From positions 310,001-374,000 of the forward strand of contig JAXMCR010000002.1 in the NCBI GenBank assembly GCA_046349255.1: a stretch of 64,000 bases of DNA. The letters run 5' to 3'. Of the stretch, positions 54,339 through 63,445 are shown piece after piece (positions within the stretch are counted from its first letter, which is position 1; every line of letters starts with the position of its first letter). This DNA comes from DAIODI01 sp046349255. GTDB lineage: Bacteria; Pseudomonadota; Alphaproteobacteria; Rhizobiales; Aestuariivirgaceae. The notes below the pieces were generated by a model. That model was not told the origin of the DNA, did no database searches, and was given only the letters and a program-made list of their open reading frames with translations. Made by a program: the position numbers and the translations under genes.

Positions 54339-55315
54339 GCGCGCCCCCTAGCCGCTGCCGCCGGCGATAGCGCTGCTGCGGCCGCCTGTTCCCGCACGAC
54401 CAGCAGTTCCACCGCGACCGATGCCGCAATCGCCGCCGGAAGCTTCGAGGACGGTCCCGCCGCGCCGATCGGGCAGATCAGTGTGCTGATCAAATGGGAG
54501 TCCATGCCCGCCTCGCGCAGCCGGCTTTCGAAGCGAGCGCGCTTGGTTGCGCTGCCGATGACGCCGACGTAGGCGAAGCGACGCGCTGCGAGCGCCGCTT
54601 CGACCAACGCGTAGTCGAGTGCGTGGCTGTGCGTCAGGACTACGATCATCGCGCCGTCGGGCGCCGAGTCAATTTCGTCGAGCGGGTCTCCCGGCGCTAC
54701 CGCCGTCGCGTTCTGCGGCATCGCTGCCGGGAAAGCGTTGGGCCGCGGGTCGATCCACCGCACCGCGAACGGCAGCGGCGCCAATGCCAGGACAAGCGCG
54801 CGGCCAACGTGGCCCGCCCCGAACACGAGGACGGGGCTCGGTGTCTCGCCGAACCGTTCCTCCAGCGCGGCTCCCTTTGCGACGAGGAGCGGGTCCGCCG
54901 CAGTTGCCGCCCGGACGACGGTACGCGCTACGCCCGTCTCGCCGACAAAGCCGCGCGCGACGAACGCGCCCGCAGACTCTGCCGCGGCCAGCGCGCGCAC
55001 GGCCTCGAGCGCGGTTGCATCGAAGGCCTCGTAAAGCACGTCGACGGCGCCGCCGCAGCACTGGCCCAGCGCGGGCCCGAGCGCCATGCGTTCGCGCAGA
55101 AGCGCAGCGCAGCCGGATCGCGCCAACCCTTGCGCCCGTGCCAGCGCCTTCCATTCGAGCGTGCCGCCGCCGATCGAGCCGGTGAAACCCTGCGCTGTCA
55201 GCACGAGACGGGCGCCGGCTTCGCGTGGCGTCGACCCGTCGGCGGACAGAAGCGTGACCAGCACCGGGCAGCCGTCCCGGTCGAGCTCGCGGGCTATCGT
55301 CTCCCACACCGCCAT
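54335..55315 (-). CDS. xdhC: Xanthine dehydrogenase accessory protein XdhC
   Basis: 326 residues. XdhC binds molybdenum cofactor and inserts it, after sulfuration, into xanthine dehydrogenase. The N-terminal XdhC domain includes TLLSADGSTPREAGARLV, GSIGGGTLEWKAL and GPALGQCCGGAVDVL with the conserved double Cys. The C-terminal Rossmann domain has VLVFGAGHVGRALVLAL and VGVIGSATKRARF. Start ATG overlaps the xdhB stop (TGATG), typical coupling. Confidence 0.93.
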   Translation of the reverse strand: MAVWETIARELDRDGCPVLVTLLSADGSTPREAGARLVLTAQGFTGSIGGGTLEWKALARAQGLARSGCAALLRERMALGPALGQCCGGAVDVLYEAFDATALEAVRALAAAESAGAFVARGFVGETGVARTVVRAATAADPLLVAKGAALEERFGETPSPVLVFGAGHVGRALVLALAPLPFAVRWIDPRPNAFPAAMPQNATAVAPGDPLDEIDSAPDGAMIVVLTHSHALDYALVEAALAARRFAYVGVIGSATKRARFESRLREAGMDSHLISTLICPIGAAGPSSKLPAAIAASVAVELLVVREQAAAAALSPAAAARGRA

Positions 55316-57645
55316 CAGGCCCTCATCGCGTCGGCGGCGCGCAGGATGGCCTCGGGAGTCGCAGGCGCATCGAGCGGCGGCACACGGCCGGGGCTCAGGG
55401 CGGCGAGCGCATGGGTGATCGCGGAGAACACCGAGATCGCCAGCATCAGCGGCGGCTCGCCCACGGCCTTCGAGCGGAAGATCACCGGCTCCTTGTTGCC
55501 GCGGCTGTCGAACAGGGACACGCGGAAGTCGGCCGGCACGTCGCGTGCGGTCGGAATCTTGTAGGTCGAGGGCGCATGCGTGAGGAGGCGTCCCTTGTCG
55601 TCGAAGACGAGTTCCTCCGTCGTCAGCCAGCCCATGCCCTGCACGAAGCCGCCCTCGATCTGGCCGATGTCGATCGCCGGGTTCAGCGACGTTCCGCAGT
55701 CGTGCAGGATGTCGACGCGGTCGACGCGCATCTCGCCGGTGAGCGTGTCGATCGTCACTTCCGAGCAGGCTGCTCCGTAGGCGAAGTAGAGGAACGGGCG
55801 GCCCTTGGCCTTCTCGCGGTCCCAGTGGATTTTCGGCGTCGCGTAGTAGCCCGTCGCCGAAAGCTGCACGCGGTTGAGGAAGCAGAGCTTGGCGACGTCG
55901 GCAAAGGTCCAGCGCTGGTTGCCGGCGCTGACGTGGTTTTCGGCGAAGCGGACGAGGTGCGGGTCGACGGCGTGCGCCTGCGCCACCGCCTCGATCATCC
56001 GCTTGCGGATCGTCTCGGCCGCCCGCTGCGCGGCCATGGCGTTGAGGTCGGTCCCCGCGGAGGCGGCTGTCGGGGCGGTGTTGGGCACCTTCTGCGTCGT
56101 TGTCGCGGTGATGCGCACGCGGGAAAGGTCGATGCCGAATTCGTCGGCCACCACCTGCGCCACCTTGACGTTGAGGCCCTGCCCCATCTCGGTGCCGCCG
56201 TGGTTCAGCTGGACGGAACCATCCGTATACACATGGACGAGCGCGCCCGCCTGGTTGAGATGGGTCAGCGTGAACGAGATGCCGAACTTCACCGGCGTCA
56301 GCGCGATGCCCTTCTTCAGGATCGCGTGCTCCGCGTTGTAGGCGGCGATCTGCTTGCGCCGGGCGCGGTAGTCCGACGACTTCTCCAGCGTCTCGATCAG
56401 CGGCAGCGCGATGTGTTCGTTGAGCGGCATGCCGTAGGGCGTCACGTCGCGCCCCGGCCGGTAGAGGTTGCGCTTGCGGATGTCGAGCGGGTCGAGGCCG
56501 GTGACGATCGCGATCTCGTCCATCATCCGCTCGGCGAACAGCATGCCTTGCGGGCCGCCGAAACCGCGAAAGGCGGTGTTCGACACCGTGTCGGTCTTGA
56601 GCCGGCGCGAACGGATGTCGACCGCGGGATAGAAGTAGGCGTTGTCGGCATGGAACATCGTGCGGTCGTTCACGCCGAGCGACAGATCGGCCGATACGCC
56701 GCAGCGCCCGGCGAACGAAGCGGCGACGCCCGAGACCTTGCCGGCCTTGTCGCAGCCGACGCGCCAGTCGACGCGGAAGTCGTGTCGCTTGCCGGTCATG
56801 CGCATGTCGTCGTCGCGGTCGAGCCGGCACTTTGCGGGGCGGCCGGTTATGCGCGCGGCAAGTGCGGCCAACGCCGCCCATTGCGCCGCCTGGCTTTCCT
56901 TGCCGCCGAAGCCGCCGCCCATGCGGCGGCATTCACACACGACGAGCGCGTCGGGGACGGCGAGCACCTTCGCCACCGTGTGCTGCACTTCGGTCGGGTG
57001 CTGCGTCGAGGAATGGACGAGCATCCCCCCGTCCTCTTGCGGCACCGCCAGCGCCACCTGGCCCTCGAGGTAGAAGTGCTCCTGTCCGCCGATTCTCATC
57101 GTGCCCTCGAGGCGGAGCGGCGCGGCGAGGATCGCCTCCTCCACATCGCCGCGGCCGAAGGCGTACGGGGGCAGCACATCCTGCCCGGCCGCCTCGGCCT
57201 GCTCGACGGTGACGTTCGGCGGCTCCTCGGCGACCGCGATCATCGCAAGGCGCGCCGCGCGGCGGCCTTCCTCCCGCGAGCGCGCGACGACCGCGAACAC
57301 GGGCTGGCCGTGATATTCGACGCGGCCCTCGGCCAGCACCCGGTCGTCGTTGAACGACGGGCTGCAATCGTTGGTGCCCGGAATGTCGCGGTGCGTGAGG
57401 ACGGCGACCACGCCCGGCGCCTGCCGCACCTCGTCGAGGTCCATCGACACGATCGCCCCGAGCGACGCCTTCGCATACCCCGGGACGACGTGCAGCGTGC
57501 CGTCGGGCTCGCGGATGTCATCGACGTAGACCGCCTTGCCCTCGACGTGCAGGGCAGCGCTGTCGTGCGCGATCGCCGCGCCCTGGTGGCGCGGCGCGGG
57601 CTGCGGCACGGCCTTGGCGCGAGGGTTCGGCGGCGCGACGTTCAC
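55315..57645 (-). CDS. xdhB: Xanthine dehydrogenase molybdopterin-binding subunit
   Basis: 776 residues. This subunit carries the molybdenum site that hydroxylates hypoxanthine and xanthine to urate. Conserved segments are EGKAVYVDDIREPDGTLH at the N-terminus, RRMGGGFGGKESQAAQWAAL (about 241-260), the FRGFGGPQGM motif with the substrate-binding Arg, GTEMGQGLNVKVAQV and the catalytic-Glu region near VGEPPLMLAISVFSAI. It partners with XdhA. The gene starts 28 bp after the small secreted protein gene. Confidence 0.94.
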   Translation of the reverse strand: MNVAPPNPRAKAVPQPAPRHQGAAIAHDSAALHVEGKAVYVDDIREPDGTLHVVPGYAKASLGAIVSMDLDEVRQAPGVVAVLTHRDIPGTNDCSPSFNDDRVLAEGRVEYHGQPVFAVVARSREEGRRAARLAMIAVAEEPPNVTVEQAEAAGQDVLPPYAFGRGDVEEAILAAPLRLEGTMRIGGQEHFYLEGQVALAVPQEDGGMLVHSSTQHPTEVQHTVAKVLAVPDALVVCECRRMGGGFGGKESQAAQWAALAALAARITGRPAKCRLDRDDDMRMTGKRHDFRVDWRVGCDKAGKVSGVAASFAGRCGVSADLSLGVNDRTMFHADNAYFYPAVDIRSRRLKTDTVSNTAFRGFGGPQGMLFAERMMDEIAIVTGLDPLDIRKRNLYRPGRDVTPYGMPLNEHIALPLIETLEKSSDYRARRKQIAAYNAEHAILKKGIALTPVKFGISFTLTHLNQAGALVHVYTDGSVQLNHGGTEMGQGLNVKVAQVVADEFGIDLSRVRITATTTQKVPNTAPTAASAGTDLNAMAAQRAAETIRKRMIEAVAQAHAVDPHLVRFAENHVSAGNQRWTFADVAKLCFLNRVQLSATGYYATPKIHWDREKAKGRPFLYFAYGAACSEVTIDTLTGEMRVDRVDILHDCGTSLNPAIDIGQIEGGFVQGMGWLTTEELVFDDKGRLLTHAPSTYKIPTARDVPADFRVSLFDSRGNKEPVIFRSKAVGEPPLMLAISVFSAITHALAALSPGRVPPLDAPATPEAILRAADAMRA

Positions 57646-57673
57646 GGGGCGAGGACTCCGCTGCGCATCTCCA

Positions 57674-57991
57674 TCACCAGCGATTGCTCGATCCGCGCAG
57701 ACGATGGACCGAGTTGACGCGACCGTCGCGCTGGCGCAGCGCGATTTGGAAGCGGTTCATGTTGAACGCCTGCGCGCGGTAGACGAACACGCTGCCGCGG
57801 CAGTCGATGCGCTGGACGATCCGGTAGTGGCGGCGCAGCAGCGACTGGCCCTTCGAGCACGAGATGCTGCGCCAGTTCGAGACGCTGCTGCCGACCCGCA
57901 CGCCCGCCTGGGCTTCGCCGACCGGGATCCACAACACGACGAAGAGCGCGACGAGAAGCGAAGCGAGGGAGCGAGTGATCACGGGCGGCAT
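57674..57991 (-). CDS. Small secreted protein embedded in the xdh operon
   Basis: 105 residues. A signal peptide (about 1-29, LASLLVALFVVLWIPVGEAQ) precedes a small basic mature domain with two cysteines (RSISCSKGQ and QRIDCRGSVFVY) that could form one disulfide. Similar short proteins occur in Hyphomicrobiales, but I know no function. It sits between xdhA (15 bp) and xdhB (28 bp) on the same strand, so it must be co-transcribed. The ATG at 57991 has AAGG directly before it, which is too close; a GTG three codons later (57982) has better spacing. Confidence 0.72.
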   Translation of the reverse strand: MPPVITRSLASLLVALFVVLWIPVGEAQAGVRVGSSVSNWRSISCSKGQSLLRRHYRIVQRIDCRGSVFVYRAQAFNMNRFQIALRQRDGRVNSVHRLRGSSNRW

Positions 57992-58006
57992 CCTTGTCGT
58001 TGGCGA

Positions 58007-59497
58007 TCAGGGGTGGGGCGGCAGGCGTTCGAGAATGAGCTCGCGCGAAGGCGTAACGCGCGTGGTGGACGGATCGCTGCCGCGCGCTTCGGTGAGCGCC
58101 TTGGCGAGCAGCGCCTTCGCAGTGGCCATGCGGTAGGAAGCGGACGCGCGGTGGTCGGTGAGCGGCACGAAGTCCTTCTCGAGGGCCTCGATCGCCTCGC
58201 CCCAGCGGTGGCGGTCGGCAAGGCTCACGTCGCGCAGCAGGCGTTCGGTCAGGAGCGCCCGCTTCGGCGTGGCCGCCATGCCGCCGTAGGCGATGCGCGC
58301 GGCCCGCACATGACCGTCCTCGACGGTGAAGCGGAAGGCGCCCATCACGGCAGAAATGTCCTGGTCGAACCGCTTCGAGATCTTGTAGCAGCGAAAGACG
58401 TGGTTCTCCTCGAGCTTCGGCACGGCGACGCCTGCGACGAACTCGCCGGGAGCGCGGTCCTGTTTGCCATACGCCACGAAGTAGTTCTCGAGCGGCAGCG
58501 ACCGCTTAAGATCGCCGCGCTGCAACGTGAGCGTCGCGCCGAGCGCGATGAGAAGCGGCGGCGAGTCGCCGATCGGGGAACCGTTGGCGATGTTGCCCCC
58601 GATGGTGCCCACCGCGCGCACCTGCTTCGAGCCGAGCCGCCAAAGGAGTTCGGCGATGTCGGGGTCGATGCGGGAAAGCGCGGCTTCCGCGTCGGCGTAG
58701 GTGGCGGTTGCGCCAATGGTCAGCACCCGGCCGTCGTCGACGATCTCGTCGAGCCCCTCGACGCGGCCGAGGTGGATGATCTTCGCCGGCCGGTCGAGCC
58801 GCTTGTTGATCCACACGCCGACGTCCGTCGCGCCGGCGACCAGCACGGAATCGGGATGGGCCTCGTACAGCCGGGCGAGCGAGTCGATCGTCGCCGGGCT
58901 CGCGAAGAAACGGTCCTCGTCGCCGACCAGAACGTCGCGGCCGTCTTCGAGGTCGGCAAGCCCCTGCGCGGTTCGGAGCGCACCTTGCGCGAAGATGTCC
59001 ACGCGGGGGCCCGAGCACGCGGCGAGCGCGGCGTCGACGATCGGGCGATAACCCGTGCAGCGGCACAGGTTGCCCGAAAGCCACTGGTTCACCGCCATAC
59101 GGTCCGGCTCGATGCCCGAATGGTAGAGCGCGAAGATGCTCATGACGAAGCCGGGCGTGCAGAACCCGCATTGCGAGGCGTGGTGTTCGACCATCGCCGC
59201 CTGCACCGGGTGAAGGCCCCCGGAGCGGGCGGAGAGATCCTCCACCGTGACGAGTTCGCATCCGTCGATCTGGCCGAGGAGCCTGATACAGCTGTTGACC
59301 GGCTGGTAGACCACGCGGTCGCCGCGCCGGCGCCCCAGTACAACGGTGCAGGCCCCGCAGTCGCCTTCGCCGCAGCCTTCCTTGGTGCCCGTGGAGCGTT
59401 CGGCGAGGCGCAGGTAGTCGATCAGGGTGGTGGCGGGGTCGAAGCCCTCGACCACCACCTTGAGGCCGTTGCGCAGGAACGCGACGTGGCGGCGCAT
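58007..59497 (-). CDS. xdhA: Xanthine dehydrogenase FAD/iron-sulfur subunit
   Basis: 496 residues. Two [2Fe-2S] clusters are bound by CGEGDCGACTVVLG (about 42-55) with a later Cys, and by CGFCTPGFVMS and CRCTGYRPI (about 110-155). The FAD domain (about 190-355) includes GATDVGVWINK and TIGGNIANGSPIGDSPP, and the CO-dehydrogenase flavoprotein C-terminal domain follows. It transfers electrons from XdhB to NAD+. Starts 3 bp after the uraH stop. Confidence 0.94.
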   Translation of the reverse strand: MRRHVAFLRNGLKVVVEGFDPATTLIDYLRLAERSTGTKEGCGEGDCGACTVVLGRRRGDRVVYQPVNSCIRLLGQIDGCELVTVEDLSARSGGLHPVQAAMVEHHASQCGFCTPGFVMSIFALYHSGIEPDRMAVNQWLSGNLCRCTGYRPIVDAALAACSGPRVDIFAQGALRTAQGLADLEDGRDVLVGDEDRFFASPATIDSLARLYEAHPDSVLVAGATDVGVWINKRLDRPAKIIHLGRVEGLDEIVDDGRVLTIGATATYADAEAALSRIDPDIAELLWRLGSKQVRAVGTIGGNIANGSPIGDSPPLLIALGATLTLQRGDLKRSLPLENYFVAYGKQDRAPGEFVAGVAVPKLEENHVFRCYKISKRFDQDISAVMGAFRFTVEDGHVRAARIAYGGMAATPKRALLTERLLRDVSLADRHRWGEAIEALEKDFVPLTDHRASASYRMATAKALLAKALTEARGSDPSTTRVTPSRELILERLPPHP

Positions 59498-59500
59498 CGC

Positions 59501-59857
59501 TCAGCTCCCCCGGTACGTCGAGTAGCCGTAGGGCGATATGAGCAGCGGCACGTGGTAGTGCGCGTTCGGATCGGCGATGCCGAAGCGGATCGGCACGCGG
59601 TCGAGGAAGGGCGGCGCCGCCGCCTCCAGTCCGGCGGCCCGCTGGTAGGCGCCCGTGTGGAAGACGAGTTCGTACTCGCCGGGTGCGAAGGCCTCACCGG
59701 CCAGCAGCGGCGAATCGACCCGGCCGTCGGCGTTCGTGGTGTGCGCGGAGAGCTTCACGCGCTCCTCGTTCGAGCCGATTCGGTAGAGATCGATCGCCAT
59801 GCCCGCCGCTGGCCGTCCGCGGGCCGTATCGAGAACGTGGGTTGTCAGGCGCCCCAC
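59501..59857 (-). CDS. uraH: 5-hydroxyisourate hydrolase (transthyretin-like)
   Basis: 118 residues, GTG start set by GGAGGG eight bases upstream. UraH hydrolyses 5-hydroxyisourate, the PuuD product, to OHCU. Family hallmarks: LTTHVLDTARGRPAAGMAI at the N-terminus with the catalytic His, TTNADGRVDSPLL, FGIADPNAHYHVPLLISPYG and the C-terminal YSTYRGS. It is the first gene of the 13-gene minus-strand purine operon. Confidence 0.95.
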   Translation of the reverse strand: MGRLTTHVLDTARGRPAAGMAIDLYRIGSNEERVKLSAHTTNADGRVDSPLLAGEAFAPGEYELVFHTGAYQRAAGLEAAAPPFLDRVPIRFGIADPNAHYHVPLLISPYGYSTYRGS

Positions 59858-60016
59858 TGGCGCATCCCTCCGTCCGCCGCAGTTGCTTCTTGCCCTCGCC
59901 CATCATCCACCAGTTCCGGGACCCGCAAAAGCCATTTTAGCGGTGTTTTCCAGTACGCAACCCAACGTCGCTCGATTGACAGGCCAATGAAGCTTATAGT
60001 AGCGCTGAAAACAGTA

Positions 60017-60031
60017 TCACAACCTTTGTGA
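60017..60031. promoter_or_regulatory. Inverted repeat TCACAA-N3-TTGTGA, candidate operator
   Basis: A perfect 6+3+6 palindrome in the 170-bp divergent region between uraH (minus) and the first glycan gene (plus). It overlaps the GTG start at 60028. Its position about 160 bp upstream of uraH would suit a purine-responsive regulator, but it could equally act on the plus-strand gene. Confidence 0.4.
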
Positions 60032-61104
60032 GAACGAACGTGTATCTTCAGCGAGTCGAGAGTTTCATCCGACGTAGCCTGCTGCGCCAGCCCTTGGAGC
60101 TGGCGTTGCGGGCGTTGAGCTGGACTGATCCGAGGGTGCACGACAGTTCCCGGCGAATCCGTAGCGTGCGCGAGGGTTGTCCACGAACGACCTCCAGCCA
60201 CTGGCTGGTGTTCGTCTACAACGTCCCAGGACGAGTGCCGCCTTACTTCCGGTGCCTTTTCGAGGCGTGTGCACAGCATCGCGTGAACATAGCGGTCGTC
60301 ACCAATACCAGCCTGCCCGAGATTACCCGGCGCGACATCCTCGATAACGCACAGCTCTTCATCGAGCGAGAAGACGTCGGTCGGGACTTCGGCGGCTACA
60401 AGGATGCGATCGAAATTCTCTTCGCTCGTAATGAGCGGATCGACCAACTCATCCTCGCCAACGACAGCGTGTACTACCTGCCCAACGAAGCACGCCCCTT
60501 GATCGAGCGCGCCCTCACTTGTCGCGGGTTCGGTGCAATCACGGAAAGCCGTCAAACGCGCCATCACGCCCAAAGCTTCTTCCTCGTCTTCGCGCCACGC
60601 GTTCACGAGTCCGAAGCCTTTCGCCGATTCTGGAGGAACTATCGACCGATCCACACGCGCCACTACGCGATCCGCAAGGGCGAATTCGGCCTGACGAGAA
60701 CGCTGACGAAGGCTGGTTTTGCGGTCGAGGCGTTTTACACCGTGGACCAGCTGGCCGATGCGCTCGCCAAGCTGCCGGATGCTGAGCTCGAACGCCTTGT
60801 CGATTACCTACCGTTGAGCAATCGTCGCGCCGTACGATCCTCTATTGCGCGCGGAACACTGCCGCTGGCTGCAATCATTGATGAAGTACGCCATCGTAAT
60901 CCTGCCCATGCGGCTGCGTTTCTGTTTCTGCGGACCACAGGTTTTCCGGTTCTGAAGCGCAATCTTTATAAGAAAAGAAAATACCAATTCCAGGAACTGC
61001 AGGGCATTCTTTGTGCCACTATAAACGCTTACGCAGTAGAATTGGCAGACGACATGAGACGGGGAGCGTTTTACCCCGCTCGAAGCTTGGTTTCGATCAA
61101 ATGA
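60028..61104 (+). CDS. Rhamnan synthesis F-like glycan protein, first of two paralogues
   Basis: 358 residues, GTG start (or GTG at 60040 with GTGAG upstream). The pattern WLVFVYNVPGRVPPYFRCLF, VVTNTSLPEI, REDVGRDFGGYKDAIEIL, LILANDSVYYLPN and HHAQSFFLVF is that of rhamnan synthesis protein F (RgpF family), a family used in polysaccharide assembly whose members resemble glycosyltransferases. The DVGRDFGGYKD segment is the strongest signature. Followed 34 bp later by a paralogue. Base composition falls toward its 3' end. Confidence 0.82.
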   Translation: MRTNVYLQRVESFIRRSLLRQPLELALRALSWTDPRVHDSSRRIRSVREGCPRTTSSHWLVFVYNVPGRVPPYFRCLFEACAQHRVNIAVVTNTSLPEITRRDILDNAQLFIEREDVGRDFGGYKDAIEILFARNERIDQLILANDSVYYLPNEARPLIERALTCRGFGAITESRQTRHHAQSFFLVFAPRVHESEAFRRFWRNYRPIHTRHYAIRKGEFGLTRTLTKAGFAVEAFYTVDQLADALAKLPDAELERLVDYLPLSNRRAVRSSIARGTLPLAAIIDEVRHRNPAHAAAFLFLRTTGFPVLKRNLYKKRKYQFQELQGILCATINAYAVELADDMRRGAFYPARSLVSIK

Positions 61105-61138
61105 TTGCTACAATCAGAAATATTCTTGTGAGAATATA

Positions 61139-62287
61139 ATGAAACGAAAAGCATTAGATGGAGCGCTCAGGAAATTCTTTTTTAAGAGACCCGCTGAATA
61201 CATCATCAATTCGTATCATCGAATGGATCGCCGTCTTTATGATCGAAGCGCGAGAACGATAAGTATATTCGACGGTATCGAAGCTCATCAGACGTCGAAT
61301 TGGATGATTTTTGTCTACAACTATAGAGACCTACCACCACCTTATTTCAATTGTATCTTCGACGCGTGCCGTGAGCTTGCCGTCAATCTACTCGTCGTCA
61401 CCAATGTGGCCCTACGACGCGAAACCAAGGACTACTTGTCCCGGCGCTCCCAGATATTCTTTCAGAGAGCAGGCGTTGGGCGTGATTTTGGGGCCTACAA
61501 GGACGCGATTTTGCTTCTTCGAGATCGAGGCATTACACCAAAGACGCTTATCTTGTGCAATGACAGCGTTTACTACTTGCCAAGTGAAGTCCGAAATTTG
61601 ATATCTAAATCTCTTTCGCACGACGGATTTTTGGCAATATCTGAAGTTTTTGGAAAGAGTCATCATGCGCAAAGTTTTTATATTTCTTTTGGGCCAGACG
61701 TTATTGGTAGCGATGCATTCCAAAAATACTGGGATACCTATCTGCCCTTAAGCTCACGAACACATACCATCAAAAAAGGTGAACTTGGGCTTACGAGGCA
61801 TTTGAGAAGCGCTGGCATCATGCCGCGTGTATTGTATTCTGCGCACGATATTCACAAACATTTATTGGAGGCGGATGAGGCAAAACTTCGCAAACTGCTG
61901 GCCCTACTACCGGAGGCACACTCTCGCTTCGTGCTGGAAAAAGTTGCGAGCGACGTAAAGCGGTTCGGCCTGCGCCCTCAAGTCAGCAGGGCCAGCAGTT
62001 CGGAGTACAGGCAGTTGCTAGCTGACGCGGTCGTCAACGAAATAGCGGAAACTAACGCTACTTCCACCGGCGAATTTCTATTTCACGCGACCGTCGGATT
62101 TCCGGTCGTAAAAAGAGATATTTACTTCAGGGAACTTTACCGCTTCAGCACCCTTGAGCGAATTTTCGAGGATCTTTCAATCGAGTGCTCGCAAGAAATA
62201 CTATCCGACCTCAAGCTGCGAGGGCGCATCACTGATCTCAAGGTAGGAAAGCTTCGGAAGAAGTTGTATCGTGAAGGCTTCTTTTAG
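61139..62287 (+). CDS. Rhamnan synthesis F-like glycan protein, second paralogue
   Basis: 382 residues. It aligns with its neighbour along the whole length: MIFVYNYRDLPPPYFNCIF, VVTNVALRRET, GVGRDFGAYKDAILLLRDRG, LILCNDSVYYLPSEV, HHAQSFYISF, KKGELGLTRHLRSAG and EFLFHATVGFPVVKRD. Codon and base use is much AT-richer than the rest of the window, suggesting horizontal acquisition. Probably a surface-polysaccharide glycosyl-transfer protein; the sugar is unknown. Confidence 0.82.
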   Translation: MKRKALDGALRKFFFKRPAEYIINSYHRMDRRLYDRSARTISIFDGIEAHQTSNWMIFVYNYRDLPPPYFNCIFDACRELAVNLLVVTNVALRRETKDYLSRRSQIFFQRAGVGRDFGAYKDAILLLRDRGITPKTLILCNDSVYYLPSEVRNLISKSLSHDGFLAISEVFGKSHHAQSFYISFGPDVIGSDAFQKYWDTYLPLSSRTHTIKKGELGLTRHLRSAGIMPRVLYSAHDIHKHLLEADEAKLRKLLALLPEAHSRFVLEKVASDVKRFGLRPQVSRASSSEYRQLLADAVVNEIAETNATSTGEFLFHATVGFPVVKRDIYFRELYRFSTLERIFEDLSIECSQEILSDLKLRGRITDLKVGKLRKKLYREGFF

Positions 62288-62358
62288 ATCTACTTCCCCC
62301 CTTTTGGTGACTCCAGATTCGTCCTCCTCTCGACCATAAGGTCTTTCAATTACTGCAC

Positions 62359-63327
62359 CTATTGCATCAGGTGTTCGTCACCGCTTTGACCATCATCATT
62401 GTCCGGATAATTCGTATCTAAAACATCCGCGACTTGCAGCGGCCAAGAGAGCCTGCACTGCGATATCTTGCGGAACAAAATAGCCGACCCTTCGAACCCT
62501 GCAGATTTCTCAGCGTCCTCTTTGCCACGACGGTAAACGAATGGGATGACATATTGCTCGCTATCAAGCGAGACATCTAAAATTTCGAACCCGGTGTGTT
62601 TGTTGAACAAGGCTTGCCACGCTGTGTCGGAGAACCTCCAAAAATCCCAGGGCCTGTCATGCATTCCTAGAGTTTGATGTGTGCTCACTAAACCAATTCC
62701 ACCTTGCTTCAAAACCTTATTCATCTCGCACACAACAGTCCAAGGCATGAGGAGGTGCTCAAAAACACTTACTGAGTGAACGAAATCGAATGTGTTCTTC
62801 TTGAAGTGCTTGGAAAGCGCGTGTGCGTCTCCAACTACGTCAACATTCGAACCTGGCAAAATGTCAAGAACTGTAACTTGAACTTTTGGAAAAAGCTTAG
62901 ATCGGTCTAATTTGCTCCGATCTCTCCCGCCTATATCCAACAGCCTGGGGTTTGGACTAGCATCCACGAAACTCTTGAACTTCTCCCATAGCTGCAGCGT
63001 TGCGAAACGACTGCGCCTGTCAGCACTTAGATCAGCTAATGACACTCGTTTAACCCAGCCTTGTTGGCTGCGAAACTCTATCTCAAGTTCAAACGCTGAA
63101 ACGTCCGATAAGAACAGTGCCTGGATCTGAAATCCTTTGTTCGGGCCGAGTGAAAGAACACCGCCATGGGGAAGGCACACCTCAGATGTTGTCGAGGCTA
63201 TATCCCGGCCGATCAGCCTCACGCTGGCGAGATCGTCATGATCGCTGTGAAACCACCCCTTTATCAAAACTGAACGAAAAAACTTTGAAATCGTGTCGGT
63301 CATGAATTCGTAGCCGTCTATGATCAT
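62359..63327 (-). CDS. Class I SAM-dependent methyltransferase
   Basis: 322 residues. An N-terminal beta-rich part (about 1-110, possibly a carbohydrate-related domain) precedes a methyltransferase domain with RLLDIGGRDRSKL (motif I), DVVGDAHALSKHF, and FDFVHSVSVFEHLLMPWTVV followed by MNKVLKQGGIGLVSTHQT. Such enzymes in glycan clusters methylate sugars or associated groups. AT-rich like the genes before it, and convergent with them. The ATG at 63327 is chosen over upstream starts that add a cysteine-rich non-conserved stretch. Confidence 0.8.
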   Translation of the reverse strand: MIIDGYEFMTDTISKFFRSVLIKGWFHSDHDDLASVRLIGRDIASTTSEVCLPHGGVLSLGPNKGFQIQALFLSDVSAFELEIEFRSQQGWVKRVSLADLSADRRSRFATLQLWEKFKSFVDASPNPRLLDIGGRDRSKLDRSKLFPKVQVTVLDILPGSNVDVVGDAHALSKHFKKNTFDFVHSVSVFEHLLMPWTVVCEMNKVLKQGGIGLVSTHQTLGMHDRPWDFWRFSDTAWQALFNKHTGFEILDVSLDSEQYVIPFVYRRGKEDAEKSAGFEGSAILFRKISQCRLSWPLQVADVLDTNYPDNDDGQSGDEHLMQ

Positions 63328-63445
63328 GGTCGAGCGAACCTCTATTCGTGCCTTGCAACCCTTAGCATCATTTTGAAGTCTCCCACAATCTAAACGACAC
63401 ACCTTTACACCCCCCTCTAGCCCCGGCTAGCGTCGCGGGTCCCAG

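Noticed and set aside
59976..60000. Promoter-like TTGACA and TATAGT before the first glycan gene
   Set aside because: The spacing is 13 bp, well short of the 16-18 bp needed.
59845..60663. Minus-strand frame extending upstream of uraH
   Set aside because: Antisense to the RgpF-like gene and out of frame with uraH, whose own start and ribosome binding site are clear.
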